Positions 18,880 to 27,977 of a stretch of DNA of 64,000 nucleotides are shown here, in pieces. Position numbers and translations under genes: made by a program. Position 1 is the first letter of the stretch; every line of letters starts with the position of its first letter. The DNA comes from Trebonia sp963777905 (GTDB lineage: Bacteria > Actinomycetota > Actinomycetes > Streptosporangiales > Streptosporangiaceae): the NCBI GenBank assembly GCA_963777905.1, contig CAVZSM010000017.1:428357-492356 (forward strand), written 5' to 3'. Under the pieces are notes generated by a model that saw nothing but the letters and a program-made list of their open reading frames with translations, was not told the origin of the DNA and made no database searches.

Positions 18880-19416
18880 GTGACTGTGCACAGCGGTGAG
18901 AACGGCGTAACGCCGTCCGGGGCGTCCGGGGCGTCCGGGGTACCCGGCGTGCCTGGAGCGCCGGGCCCGCGGCGGCGCGTCCGGCGGCGAGACCGGCACG
19001 GACGGGGACTGCGCGGCCGCCTCGTGCCGCCGGGAGTGCCGCTGTACCGGACGCGGGCGCAGCAGTTCGACGACATGGTGCTCGACGCGGTGGCGCGGCT
19101 CGAGCCGCGCTGGGAGGCCGAGCTTGCCCACGTCGAGTTCGCCGTGCAGGAGGTCCCGGAGGCCGAGGAGCTGGCCGACGACAGCAGCCCGCTGCCGCTC
19201 GCGCGGGTCGTGCCGGGCTCGGCCGACCCGCGGAACCCCGGCCGGCCCGCCACGCCCGCGCGCATCGTCGTGTACCGCCGCCCGCTGATGGCCAGGGCCG
19301 AGGACGACGACGAGCTCAGCGACCTGGTCTTCGGCGTGGTGGTCGAGGAGTTCGCCAGCGTGCTCGGCCTCGATCCGGAGACGATCGACCCCGGCTACCG
19401 CGAAGGCTTCGACTGA
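18880..19416 (+). CDS. Metallopeptidase-family (DUF1025-like) protein lacking HExxH
   Basis: A 178-residue protein of the zincin-like family next to DUF3499 in actinobacteria. The fold-bearing part is PGVPLYRTRAQQFDDMVLDAVARLEPRWEAELAHVEFAVQEVP (given in pieces: PLYRTRAQQFDDMV and VEFAVQEVPE), then IVVYRRPLM and VVVEEFASVLGLDPETIDP. In typical members the last helix carries HExxH; here no histidine is present, so zinc catalysis is unlikely. GTG at 18880 is preferred (CGGAG upstream) over an earlier GTG at 18802. The N-terminus has Gly/Ala/Val/Pro and Arg-rich repeats. Confidence 0.75.
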   Translation: MTVHSGENGVTPSGASGASGVPGVPGAPGPRRRVRRRDRHGRGLRGRLVPPGVPLYRTRAQQFDDMVLDAVARLEPRWEAELAHVEFAVQEVPEAEELADDSSPLPLARVVPGSADPRNPGRPATPARIVVYRRPLMARAEDDDELSDLVFGVVVEEFASVLGLDPETIDPGYREGFD

Positions 19417-19428
19417 GGGTAACCCTGG

Positions 19429-20910
19429 CTAGGGAAGGACTGCCGTGTAGGCGTTCTGGACCGGCGGCAGGGAGATCACGGTGAGCGCGTTCTGCACCGG
19501 CAGCAGAGACGTGATCGGAGCGGACAGCCCGCCGGTCCCCGAGGTCACCACCCGCGCGGCATAGAGCGGTCCCGACCCGGCCGCGGGCGTGATCACGATC
19601 GCGAACGGCTGCCGGCTGTTTTGCGGCCGCGGCACGGTGACCGCTGTGGTGTGGCCGGCCTGCACTGTCACGACCTGCTGGCCGCCAGCCGGCGGCGCAC
19701 CGGAGCCCGCCGCGCCAATGACCGAGACGTTAGCCTTGGCCGCGCCGGCCGGGGCGGTGAGTACCACGCCGACCGTGAGCCCCCGGGTGGCCGGGTTGCC
19801 CGCCACGACGCCCTGCTCTGTGATGGGCGGGACGGCGGTGGTGAACGAGCCCATGCCCTGTCCCGGCACCAGGACCGCCGCGACGATCGGCACGTTCGAG
19901 GTCAGCAGCAGGCCCGCCGCCGACGCGCCAAGGGAGCTGAGCGCGAACGATGAGGTCGCGCTCGAGGGCGCGTCCACGGGGGTCGTGCCGAACTGGGTGA
20001 ACTTCCCCTGGGCGGTGAAGGCCACCACCTTGACCCGCGCGTCGCTGGCGCCAGGCACCGTCACGAAGAGCCGCGCCGAGCTGCTCGCCACGGTCAGTCC
20101 GGGTATCACCAGGTTGGTCGCCGGGGCGGCCGCCTGCGGCAGCCACGCGCCGCCGGACGCGCCGCTCTCCCAGACCGAGGCCGCCACCTGGCCCGAGCTG
20201 GTCTGCACGTGCAGCGCCAGCGCGGCGGAGCCTTGCACGAACGGCGCGATGCGCTGGGTCACGACCTGGTGCGGGGCGACCGTGATGCCGGTTGTGAGCC
20301 CGGTCTGCAGGCCGGCGTCGGTGAGCAGGGTGACGTTGGCGCTGGCCGCGAGGTCACCGGTGTTCATCAGGTAAAGCGTGATCCCGGACGCGCCGGTGCC
20401 GGCTCCGTTGCCGACGAACCACATGTCCGAGCTCGGGTGGGTGCAGCTGACCATGCCCATGCCCGCGGCGTCCGCCTGCTCCGCCTCGAAGCCCTCCGCC
20501 ATCTGGCCGGACGCCGCGACCGCGGTGCCGCCCTGCCCGGAGGTTCCCGTCGCCGCAGGCGCCGTGACGGTCGTCAGCGTGTTGACCGCCGACACGGTGA
20601 CCGGTTGCGGCGCGGACCCTCCCGGCGTAGCCGAGACGGGGCTCAGCGTCGCCGAGCCCGTGCCGGTGAACCCGGCCGTAGCGGCCGCCGTTGCCGCCCG
20701 GCGTGACGGCAGGGCGATCATCGCGATGTGTGCCGCGCCGCTGTTCGGGGCGGGCGGCGGGCAGGATCTGGTGACCGACGTCACGGCGGCCATCTGCGGG
20801 GCCGGCTGCGCGGCGGCTTGCGGGCTGCGCGGCTCGGTGCGCCACGCCACTGCGTACACCACGGCCAGCACCAGCAGCACGGCGCCGAAGAGCCCGAACC
20901 GGCGCATCAC
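19429..20910 (-). CDS. DUF5719 family membrane-anchored extracytoplasmic protein
   Basis: A 493-residue protein with an N-terminal membrane anchor (MMRRFGLFGAVLLVLAVVY) and a long extracytoplasmic region rich in Ala, Gly, Val, Thr and Ser. It has recurring beta-rich stretches such as GASGITLYLMNTGDLAASAN and TPVDAPSSATSSFALSSLG. The start overlaps the GT2 stop by four bases, so the two are translationally coupled. The pairing of a DUF5719 protein with a giant GT2-family membrane protein and WhiB is a recurrent actinobacterial arrangement. It probably acts with the GT2 protein at the cell surface; the exact role is unknown. Confidence 0.85.
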   Translation of the reverse strand: MMRRFGLFGAVLLVLAVVYAVAWRTEPRSPQAAAQPAPQMAAVTSVTRSCPPPAPNSGAAHIAMIALPSRRAATAAATAGFTGTGSATLSPVSATPGGSAPQPVTVSAVNTLTTVTAPAATGTSGQGGTAVAASGQMAEGFEAEQADAAGMGMVSCTHPSSDMWFVGNGAGTGASGITLYLMNTGDLAASANVTLLTDAGLQTGLTTGITVAPHQVVTQRIAPFVQGSAALALHVQTSSGQVAASVWESGASGGAWLPQAAAPATNLVIPGLTVASSSARLFVTVPGASDARVKVVAFTAQGKFTQFGTTPVDAPSSATSSFALSSLGASAAGLLLTSNVPIVAAVLVPGQGMGSFTTAVPPITEQGVVAGNPATRGLTVGVVLTAPAGAAKANVSVIGAAGSGAPPAGGQQVVTVQAGHTTAVTVPRPQNSRQPFAIVITPAAGSGPLYAARVVTSGTGGLSAPITSLLPVQNALTVISLPPVQNAYTAVLP

Positions 20911-23900
20911 GAGCCTCCGTCCGTACCCTGCTGGTTATCCGCGCCCCGCCTGCGGCCCTGGCGTCCCGGGCGACCGTGGCGGCGCGCGCGGTGCGAGTGC
21001 CGTTCCGCCGGGCGCGCGGGCTCGTCCCGCCGGGGCGGGTCGTCACGCCATTCCGGCGTCTCGTCCCAGCCGGGCGCCTCATCCCAGCCGGCGGTCTCGT
21101 CCCAGCCAGGTCCCTCGGCATCGTCGGGCGGCTGGCCCGCGCCGCCGGGGTCCCACGGCCCGGTCGCGGGCTGCGGGCCGGTCGGCGGCGTCCGCGGGTG
21201 CGGGCCGGTCTCCCACGGGGCGGCCTGCTGCGGGCCGGTCGGCGGCGTCCGCGAGTGCGGGCCGGTCTCCCACGGGGCAGCCTGCTGCGGGCCGGTCGGC
21301 GGCGTCCGCGGGTGCGCGCCGGTCTCCCACGGGGCAGCCTGCTGCGGGCCGGTCGGCGGCGTCCGCGGGTGCGCGCCGGTCTCCCACGGGGCAGCCTGCT
21401 GCGGGCCGGTCGGCGGCATCCGCGGATGCGGGCCCGTCTCCCAGGGCTCGGCTTGCTGCGGGCCCGTCTCCCACAGGTCGCGCTGGCCGGCCTGGTCTCG
21501 CTCCTCGGTGTAATCCGGCTCGTCCGCGTCCGGGTCGTCGAGCACGCCGACTCCCGAGCCCGTGGTCACGAGGTCCGCCGGGTCGGTGTCCTGAGCGGTG
21601 GCGCGCCCGCGGAACGCGCCGAGCCCGGCCGCGGCAGCCCGCCCGGTCCGCGCCGCCCCGCGGCCGGATTGCTCGAGCCGCCCGGACAGCCGGGACAACC
21701 CCGCGCGCCCGGGAAGCCCCGGGAGCCCCGGCAGCCTGGATTCCCTGGCGGCACGGGCGGCGCGCCTGCCGTGCTGTGCGTCGCGCAGCGCGGCCAGCGC
21801 CGCGGCCTCCTCGGCCGGGTCGGCGCGCTTGCCAGGAAGCGCGAGCACGCAGATAGCGAGTACCGCCACGAGTTCAGCGATCAGGCTCACGTTACGGGCC
21901 AGGTCGTTCCTGGTGATCACCAGCTGGCCGCCGCCGGCCGGCAGCGTGAACCCCTGCGCCCAGCCGTTGACCGGAGCGGGCAGCGGCTTCAGCGCGGTAC
22001 CGCCCAGCATGGCGGTCCACCCGCCGTACGGCTCGGCGAGCACGAGCGTGCCGCCCGCGGCCGGCGCGGTCACCGCGGTCATACCCACCGGCTGCGCAGC
22101 CAGCGGGGTGACGGTTCCGTCCTTGGCGACCACCCGGACCCTGGCCACCGGACCCGACACCTGCCACAGGTCGTACGCCGGCGCCTTGCTGACCGGCACT
22201 AGGCCGACCGACGCGTCAAGCCGCTGGGCCAGGCCCTGGTTGACCGGGCCAGGCAGCATCACCCACTTGATGCCGAAGTCGCCGAGCACGAGCCCGGGGT
22301 CGCCGGCGTCCGCGCCTTGCGCGCCCAGGGCGGCCACCTGCCGGTCAAGCGCCGCGGCCGCGGCCGACGCGGCGGTCATCTCCGGCTCCCCGAGGGTCGG
22401 GTCGCTCTGCCTGACAAGCGTGTAAGTGAGCGAAGCGCCAGCCGGGCGCAGGACGAGCGTCCGGTACTGGCCGCCGGAGGACGACGACGCGGACACGAAG
22501 GCAGGAAGCAGCGGGGTGGCGACGCTGCCAATCGGGCCGCGGACACCATCGGCCACCCAGTAGACGGCGACGAGCACAGGCGCGGACGCGGCCGCGGCGA
22601 GCGCGACGCCAGCGAGGAGCTTCCGCGCCCCGCCGACGGCGCCGGACCTGCGGGAAGCCGTCTCCGCGAGCCACTGCGCCGCTGGTGCCGCGGCGACCAG
22701 CAGGCCGAGCGCCGCGACCGCCATGGCCACGCCGGGCCAGCCCTTCGCAGGCAGCCCGCCTCCCGCGGGGGTGACGGTGATCCTGCTTACCGCTATCGCG
22801 GCGATCAGGCCGACGACCGCGACGCACCATCCGGCCACGGTCACCTCGCTGCGCCGGTGCGGGAGCAGCGCGGCGGCCACGGCGAGCCCGAGCCCGATGG
22901 TGACCCAGACCGGCGGCAGCCCTGGTCCGCCGGGACTGAGCAGGAGCAGCGCGGACGGACCGAGGACAGGCGAAGTGAGTCCTGGCGACTGAACGCCCGC
23001 CTCGGTCAGGAACGCCGCGGGGGTGGTGAGCAGGTGCAGCGACCACGGAAACAAGATCAGGAAGGGCGTGACTACCACGATGGCGGCGTTGAGCCGGTCC
23101 ACTGACGACAGCCCGCGCCTGACGGCGAGCACGAAGACGGCGCCAAGCACGCCGAGCGGCCACAGTAGCGGCGCGAACGCGGCGCCCAGCGCTATGAGCA
23201 GCCCGGTCGCCCACGCGGCACGGCGCGCCTGGCGCCGCGGGGCGGTCACCATCCTGGCGGCGCTCATCCCGATCAGCGGCAGCATCACGAAGGCGAACGC
23301 GGTGCCGAGCCGGCCCGCGGCGACCGCGCCGGTCGCGACGGGGAGCAGCGCATAGGCCGCCGCCAGCCACACCCGGGCGGCCGTCGCCATGGCGAGCCGC
23401 CGGGTGGCCAGGTACGCGGTCATCCCGGCAAGCGGCACGCAGCCGAGCAGCAGGACATCGACCGCGAGCCATGCCTGGCCGCCGAGCACTGTGGCCAGCG
23501 CGGCCACGACCGCCAGGTACGGCGGCGCGGAAGCGGTCGAGCCCACGCCGACCGCGTGGAAGCCCGCCAGGTACTCCGCCCACAGCCGGGACGCCGAGCC
23601 CCACGCGGGCACCAGCGCGCCGCCGCCGAGCGGGCTGGTGCCGAGCAGCCTGCGCTCGGCGACCAGAGCGATTACGGTGAGCGCCACGAAGAGCTGGACC
23701 CCGGGGTTGGCGATGATCCGGCGGGCGACGGATTGCGTGTCGACGAACTGCTCGTCTTCCGGCTCTTCAGAAGCCGCCTGGTGCATGCCGCCCGAGGCTT
23801 GCGGCGGTCCGCTGGACACAAGCCCCGCGATGTCCTCCGCGAGGTGGGCGAGAGTGCGGCCCGGCGGGATGAACGTGCGCGCCGCCGAGTAGCCCTCCCT

Positions 23901-24902
23901 GCGCCACGCGGCGCGGCGCCGCCTGGCTCGCCACAGCCGCAAGGGGTGGCCGAAAAGCCCCGCTACCCCGTAGAGCTGGGCGGCGGCCAAGTCGAGTTGC
24001 TTGGTCATCAGGAAGTAGGCGGCCCGCACCAGCGACCCCACCACGCACCCGGTCATGACGCGGAGCATGGTCAGCAGCGGCAGGTTCACGGCGAGCACGT
24101 AAAGCGCGTTGCGCCGGTCCAGCTGGCGCAAGCGGCGCGGCTCACCGTTCGCGGTGTCCCTGCGCCGCCTGGCGGACAGTTCGCGGTGGTACAGCACGGC
24201 ATCGGTGACGACCTGCACGCGGTAACCGGCGCCCTGAGCCCGCCAGCAGAAGTCAACGTCGTCGCGGAACAGCTTGAGCCCCGTGTCGAACCCGCCGACC
24301 CTGTCCCAGGCGTCCCGCCTGACTAGCATGCCAGCGGACCCGACCGCGAGCACGGCACGGTTGTGATCGTGCTGGCCCTGGTCGATCTCACCTGGCTCGA
24401 TCCCGGTTACGCGGCGGCCGGCCCGGTCGATTGAGACGCCGACCTCACGCAGCACGCGGCGGTCCTGCCCGTCCAGCACCTTGGGCCCGAGTGCCACCAC
24501 CGAGCGGTCCCGGCTCGCCGCCCGCAGCAGGCGCTCGAGCGTCTCGGGGGCTGGCTCGCAGTCGTCGTGCAGGAGCCAGACCCACTCGACGCGCTTCAAA
24601 TTCGGGTCGGTCCGCGCCATGCGCAGGGCCGCGCTGTGCCGCAGCGCGACCGTGACGGCCTCGCCGTAGCCGGTGTTCCTGTCCATCCCGAACACCGCGT
24701 CTTGCCCGATCAGTTCGGCCAGCACCGCTCCGCTGCGGTCACGGCTCCCGGTGTCGACCCCCACGACCCGCTCGGCCGGGTAGGTCTGCGCTTGCAGCGC
24801 CTGCACAAGCCCGGGCAGCAAGCGGGCACCGTCGTGCGCGACGATTATCGCGGTGACGGTATGCCGGGTCTGTTGCGGGATAGTTGACAAGACGTCCAGC
24901 AC
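20907..24902 (-). CDS. Large GT2-family glycosyltransferase with multi-pass membrane region
   Basis: A 1331-residue protein. The first 230 residues are a GT-A family 2 domain: VTAIIVAHDGARLLPGLVQA, VVGVDTGSRDRSG, WVWLLHDDCEPAP (metal-binding Asp pair) and GGFDTGLKLFRDDVDFCWR. After two further helices comes a long region with about a dozen membrane helices and an extracytoplasmic segment. The C-terminal 250 residues are cytoplasmic-looking and low complexity, including 19-residue repeats encoded by 21208-21465. Known relatives extend envelope polysaccharides; donor and acceptor are not readable. It starts at GTG 24902 and is coupled to DUF5719 downstream, with whiB upstream in the same direction. 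Confidence 0.88.
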   Translation of the reverse strand: MLDVLSTIPQQTRHTVTAIIVAHDGARLLPGLVQALQAQTYPAERVVGVDTGSRDRSGAVLAELIGQDAVFGMDRNTGYGEAVTVALRHSAALRMARTDPNLKRVEWVWLLHDDCEPAPETLERLLRAASRDRSVVALGPKVLDGQDRRVLREVGVSIDRAGRRVTGIEPGEIDQGQHDHNRAVLAVGSAGMLVRRDAWDRVGGFDTGLKLFRDDVDFCWRAQGAGYRVQVVTDAVLYHRELSARRRRDTANGEPRRLRQLDRRNALYVLAVNLPLLTMLRVMTGCVVGSLVRAAYFLMTKQLDLAAAQLYGVAGLFGHPLRLWRARRRRAAWRREGYSAARTFIPPGRTLAHLAEDIAGLVSSGPPQASGGMHQAASEEPEDEQFVDTQSVARRIIANPGVQLFVALTVIALVAERRLLGTSPLGGGALVPAWGSASRLWAEYLAGFHAVGVGSTASAPPYLAVVAALATVLGGQAWLAVDVLLLGCVPLAGMTAYLATRRLAMATAARVWLAAAYALLPVATGAVAAGRLGTAFAFVMLPLIGMSAARMVTAPRRQARRAAWATGLLIALGAAFAPLLWPLGVLGAVFVLAVRRGLSSVDRLNAAIVVVTPFLILFPWSLHLLTTPAAFLTEAGVQSPGLTSPVLGPSALLLLSPGGPGLPPVWVTIGLGLAVAAALLPHRRSEVTVAGWCVAVVGLIAAIAVSRITVTPAGGGLPAKGWPGVAMAVAALGLLVAAAPAAQWLAETASRRSGAVGGARKLLAGVALAAAASAPVLVAVYWVADGVRGPIGSVATPLLPAFVSASSSSGGQYRTLVLRPAGASLTYTLVRQSDPTLGEPEMTAASAAAAALDRQVAALGAQGADAGDPGLVLGDFGIKWVMLPGPVNQGLAQRLDASVGLVPVSKAPAYDLWQVSGPVARVRVVAKDGTVTPLAAQPVGMTAVTAPAAGGTLVLAEPYGGWTAMLGGTALKPLPAPVNGWAQGFTLPAGGGQLVITRNDLARNVSLIAELVAVLAICVLALPGKRADPAEEAAALAALRDAQHGRRAARAARESRLPGLPGLPGRAGLSRLSGRLEQSGRGAARTGRAAAAGLGAFRGRATAQDTDPADLVTTGSGVGVLDDPDADEPDYTEERDQAGQRDLWETGPQQAEPWETGPHPRMPPTGPQQAAPWETGAHPRTPPTGPQQAAPWETGAHPRTPPTGPQQAAPWETGPHSRTPPTGPQQAAPWETGPHPRTPPTGPQPATGPWDPGGAGQPPDDAEGPGWDETAGWDEAPGWDETPEWRDDPPRRDEPARPAERHSHRARRHGRPGRQGRRRGADNQQGTDGGS
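21208..21465. repeat. 57-base in-frame tandem repeat in the GT2 gene
   Basis: Four near-identical 57-base units begin with GTCTCCCACGGGG at 21208, 21265, 21322 and 21379; a diverged one starts at 21436. Each encodes 19 residues of the type AHPRTPPTGPQQAAPWETG. Differences between units are few, suggesting recent expansion and likely length variation between strains. Confidence 0.85.
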
Positions 24903-25046
24903 TCGTTGGTCGATCGCGGCCGTCCCCCGCGGCGACAGCCGGTATGGCGATCAGCCATCCCCCTGGGGACAGCGTGAACGATACAAGCCCGTGAACGTTC
25001 ACGTATGGATTACGGCCAGATGTCCGCAAGTGGGGGAACGCTGGCC

Positions 25047-25322
25047 CTAGCCCACCTCGCGTTTGATCCGGCGACGCTCACGCTCGGACAATCCGCCCCA
25101 GATTCCGAACCGCTCGTCGTTCTCGAGAGCGTACTCAAGGCACTCCGCGCGTACCTCGCAACTCCGGCAGACCCGTTTGGCCTCCCGGGTGGAACCGCCC
25201 TTCTCAGGGAAGAACGCCTCCGGATCCGTTTGCGCGCAGAGCGCACGTTCCTGCCAGCCCAGGTCCTCGACATCTTCCGGACGGACGACGACGTGCGCTA
25301 GCGGGACGATGACCTCAGTCAA
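25047..25322 (-). CDS. WhiB-family iron-sulfur regulator
   Basis: A 91-residue WhiB-like protein. Four cysteines ligate a [4Fe-4S] cluster: Cys in RALCAQTD, then CRSCEVRAEC. The turn GIWGG and the basic C-terminus ERERRRIKREVG complete the family signature. WhiB proteins bind the principal sigma factor and modulate transcription. The start is TTG at 25322, supported by GGGGAGG about eight bases upstream; the only nearby ATG is out of frame. It is divergent from fbiA and upstream of the GT2/DUF5719 pair. The context resembles WhiB2/WhmD-type genes, but assigning the subtype is inference. Confidence 0.93.
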   Translation of the reverse strand: MTEVIVPLAHVVVRPEDVEDLGWQERALCAQTDPEAFFPEKGGSTREAKRVCRSCEVRAECLEYALENDERFGIWGGLSERERRRIKREVG

Positions 25323-25424
25323 AGCGCATCCTCCCCTCTAGGAGCCCCCTTGATGCTCGCCACCTTCCCGTGGCGGCAAGAATCACACCAATGAAATTAC
25401 ACCTGCGTGTCTTGCTTCACGTCA

Positions 25425-25458
25425 AGCGAAGAAGGTGGTATTGACTGCCTTCTTCGCT
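25425..25458. promoter_or_regulatory. Perfect inverted repeat between whiB and fbiA
   Basis: AGCGAAGAAGG at 25425-25435 is repeated exactly inverted as CCTTCTTCGCT at 25448-25458 with a 12-base spacer. It lies in the 310-base divergent intergenic region, about 100 bases upstream of whiB and 175 upstream of fbiA. It could be an operator or a leader hairpin. Nothing else recognisable is in this gap. Confidence 0.5.
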
Positions 25459-25632
25459 AAGTTGCGCCGTTGAGTCCCGCAAAAAGCGTCTGACGCGGCC
25501 TGATTATCGCCACCTGTAATCGATTGAGCACTTACGGTTTACTATGCGTGTCCGCTGCCCGCTACCGATTCGGGGACCGAGGGCAGCCCCCCGCGCGCTA
25601 CAGCCGGCTCACAGACCTGCGACACTGTCCGC

Positions 25633-26571
25633 ATGCGGATTACCGTCCTCGCTGGCGGCGTCGGCGCAGCGCGCTTCCTGCGCGGCCTGAAGGCGGCTGC
25701 CCCCGGCGCCCAGATCACCGTCATCGGCAACACCGGTGACGACATCACCCTGTTCGGCCTGCGCGTGTGCCCAGACCTGGACACGGTCATGTACACCCTC
25801 GGCGGCGGTATCAGTGAGGACCAGGGGTGGGGCCGGGCGGATGAGACATTCACCATCCGCGACGAGCTCAGGGCGTACGGCGCGGGCCCGTCGTGGTTCA
25901 CGCTCGGCGACCGCGACTTCGCGACGCACATCGTGCGGACCCAGCTGCTCACGGAGGGCAATCCGCTGTCGGAGGTCACCAGAGTGCTGTGCGAACGCTG
26001 GCAGCCCGGCGTCCGCCTGCTGCCGATGTCTGACGACACGATCGAAACCCACGTGGTTCTCGAGGACTCGGTGATCCATTTCCAGGAGTGGTGGGTCCGG
26101 CTGCACGCCCCCGCCCCGGCGAAGGCGATCGTTCCGGTTGGCGCCGCGGAGGCGTCGCCCGCGCCTGGCGTGGCCGAGGCGATCGCCGGCGCGGACTTCG
26201 TGCTCTTCCCGCCGTCCAACCCGGTCGTCAGTATCGGCCCGATCCTGGCCGTGCCCGGCATCAGGGAAGCCGTCGAGGCGCAGACCGTGGTCGGCGTCTC
26301 CGGGATCATCGGCAGCGCCCCGGTCCGCGGGATGGCCGACGTCTGCCTGGCCACGATCGGCGTGCAGACGTCCGCCGCCGCGGTAGCCGCGCACTACGGC
26401 GCGGACCTCATCGACGGCTGGCTGGTCGACGAGCAGGACAAGGCGGCGGCCGACGACCCGGCGCTGGCCGGCATCGCGGTCCGCGCGCTGCCGCTGTACA
26501 TGCGCGACCTGCCCTCGGCCGCGGCTATCGCACAGGGCGCGATCGACCTGGCGCTGGAGCTGAAGCGATGA
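25633..26571 (+). CDS. fbiA: 2-phospho-L-lactate transferase (F420 biosynthesis)
   Basis: Joins the phospholactate/PEP-derived moiety, activated by GDP, to Fo, giving (dehydro-)F420-0. It is 312 residues with the CofD pattern: MRITVLAGGVGAARFLRGL nucleotide-binding start, VIGNTGDDITLFGLRVCPDL, TLGDRDFATHI and VGVSGIIG followed by PVRGMAD. The stop overlaps the fbiB start (ATGA), the classic fbiAB operon. No FbiD/CofC guanylyltransferase, which makes its activated substrate, is in the window. Confidence 0.95.
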   Translation: MRITVLAGGVGAARFLRGLKAAAPGAQITVIGNTGDDITLFGLRVCPDLDTVMYTLGGGISEDQGWGRADETFTIRDELRAYGAGPSWFTLGDRDFATHIVRTQLLTEGNPLSEVTRVLCERWQPGVRLLPMSDDTIETHVVLEDSVIHFQEWWVRLHAPAPAKAIVPVGAAEASPAPGVAEAIAGADFVLFPPSNPVVSIGPILAVPGIREAVEAQTVVGVSGIIGSAPVRGMADVCLATIGVQTSAAAVAAHYGADLIDGWLVDEQDKAAADDPALAGIAVRALPLYMRDLPSAAAIAQGAIDLALELKR

Positions 26572-27875
26572 CCGCCGGCCCGGCAGAGATCCACATTTCC
26601 GGTGTCTCCGGGATACCGGAGATCGCGTCGGGAGACGACGTGGCGCGGCTGATCGCCGACGCGGCGCTCGCCGAGGGCGGTCCCGGCCTGCGGGCCGGTG
26701 ACATCCTGGTGGTCACCTCGAAGGTGGTCAGCAAGGCTGAGGGCCGCGTCGTCTCCGCCACCCGCGAGGACGCGATCGCCGCGGAGACGGTCCGGGTGGT
26801 GGCCAGGCGCGGCCAGACGACGATCGCGCAGACCAGGCAGGGGTTCGTCCTTGCCGCCGCCGGGGTGGACGCGTCCAACACTGCCCCCGGCACGGTGGTG
26901 CTGCTTCCCGAGGACCCTGACGAGTCCGCCAGGCGGCTGCGCAAGGCGCTGCGCGCCAGGCTCGGGGTAGCCGTGGGCGTGATCGTCACCGACACGATGG
27001 GCAGGCCGTGGCGGACGGGCCAGACCGATACGGCGATCGGGGCGGCCGGAGTGCTGCCGCTGCGGGACCACCGGGGCGAGCCTGACACGTTCGGCAACAC
27101 CCTCGAGGTCACGGTCGCCGCGGTCGCCGACGAGATCGCCGCCGCCGCGGACCTGGTCAAGGGCAAGGCGCTGCAGATACCTGTCGCGATCGTGCGCGGC
27201 CTCGCCGCGCTGGTCACCGATTCCGACGGGCCAGGCGCGCGGGCGCTGGTCCGTCCCGCGAACGAGGACATGTTCCGGCTCGGCGCCGCCGACGTGCTGC
27301 CGGCCCGCCGCACGGTCCGGTCGTTCACCGGCCAGCCTGTCGACGTCGCCGCCGTCGAACGGGCGATCTCCGCCGCGCTGACCGCCCCGGCACCGCATCA
27401 CAGCGAGCCCTGGCGGTTCGTGATCGTGTCGTCGGAGGCGGCCCGTGCCGCCCTGCTCGACGTCATGCTCGACGCATGGATAGCCGACCTGCGCGGCGAC
27501 GGATTCACCGACGACCAGATCGCCCGCCGCACCCGGCGCGGCCTGCCGCTGCGCAACGCGCCGCTGATCGTGATCCCCTGCCTGCAGGCCTCGGCCGCGC
27601 ACGCCTACCCTGACGAGCGGCGCTCGCGCGCCGAGCAGGACATGTTCACCGTCTCGATGGGCGCCGCGGTGCAGAACCTGCTCGTCGCGCTGGCCGTGGA
27701 GAACCTGGGCTCGGCGTGGATCTCCTCGACGCTGTTCTGCCAGGATGTCGCGGCCCGGGCCCTCGACCTGCCCGCCGGCTGGCGCCCGATGGGCGCGGTC
27801 GCCGTCGGCCACCCGGCGGCCAGCCCGCCCCCGCGCCCCCCGCGCGACCCGGCCGCCTTCACCCTCACCCGCTGA
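26568..27875 (+). CDS. fbiB: Bifunctional F420:gamma-glutamyl ligase / FMN-dependent reductase
   Basis: Adds glutamates to F420-0 and, by its second domain, reduces the dehydro-F420-0 intermediate. At 435 residues it has the full two-domain FbiB length. The N-terminal CofE-like domain includes GDILVVTSKVVSKAEGRVV, VTDTMGRPWRTGQTDTAIG and a conserved DHRGE stretch. The C-terminal nitroreductase-fold domain starts near residue 245 (ARRTVRSFTGQPVD) and has APHHSEPWRFV and MGAAVQNLLVAL. The frame stays open upstream, but the ATG overlapping the fbiA stop is the family start. Confidence 0.94.
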   Translation: MTAGPAEIHISGVSGIPEIASGDDVARLIADAALAEGGPGLRAGDILVVTSKVVSKAEGRVVSATREDAIAAETVRVVARRGQTTIAQTRQGFVLAAAGVDASNTAPGTVVLLPEDPDESARRLRKALRARLGVAVGVIVTDTMGRPWRTGQTDTAIGAAGVLPLRDHRGEPDTFGNTLEVTVAAVADEIAAAADLVKGKALQIPVAIVRGLAALVTDSDGPGARALVRPANEDMFRLGAADVLPARRTVRSFTGQPVDVAAVERAISAALTAPAPHHSEPWRFVIVSSEAARAALLDVMLDAWIADLRGDGFTDDQIARRTRRGLPLRNAPLIVIPCLQASAAHAYPDERRSRAEQDMFTVSMGAAVQNLLVALAVENLGSAWISSTLFCQDVAARALDLPAGWRPMGAVAVGHPAASPPPRPPRDPAAFTLTR

Positions 27876-27894
27876 CGCGGCGATCCGGTCCGGC

Positions 27895-27957
27895 CGAACG
27901 TGGTCGCTGTCACAGCCACCACGGAAGAGCGTGGACGATGTCACATCGACCACGTTT
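27895..27957. repeat. Palindromic intergenic repeat, family B, copy 3
   Basis: CGAACGTGGTCGCTGTCACA..CCACGGAAGAGCGTGG then GACGATGTCACATCGACCACG follows the same two-palindrome plan as the copies at 10753 and 10860. It lies between the convergent fbiB and cupin genes. Confidence 0.7.
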
Positions 27958-27977
27958 GGGGTGGCCGCGCGGGCCTG

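Noticed and set aside
21208..21465. Possible CRISPR array
   Set aside because: Units are direct, without spacers, and in frame within the GT2 gene; they are protein-coding tandem repeats.
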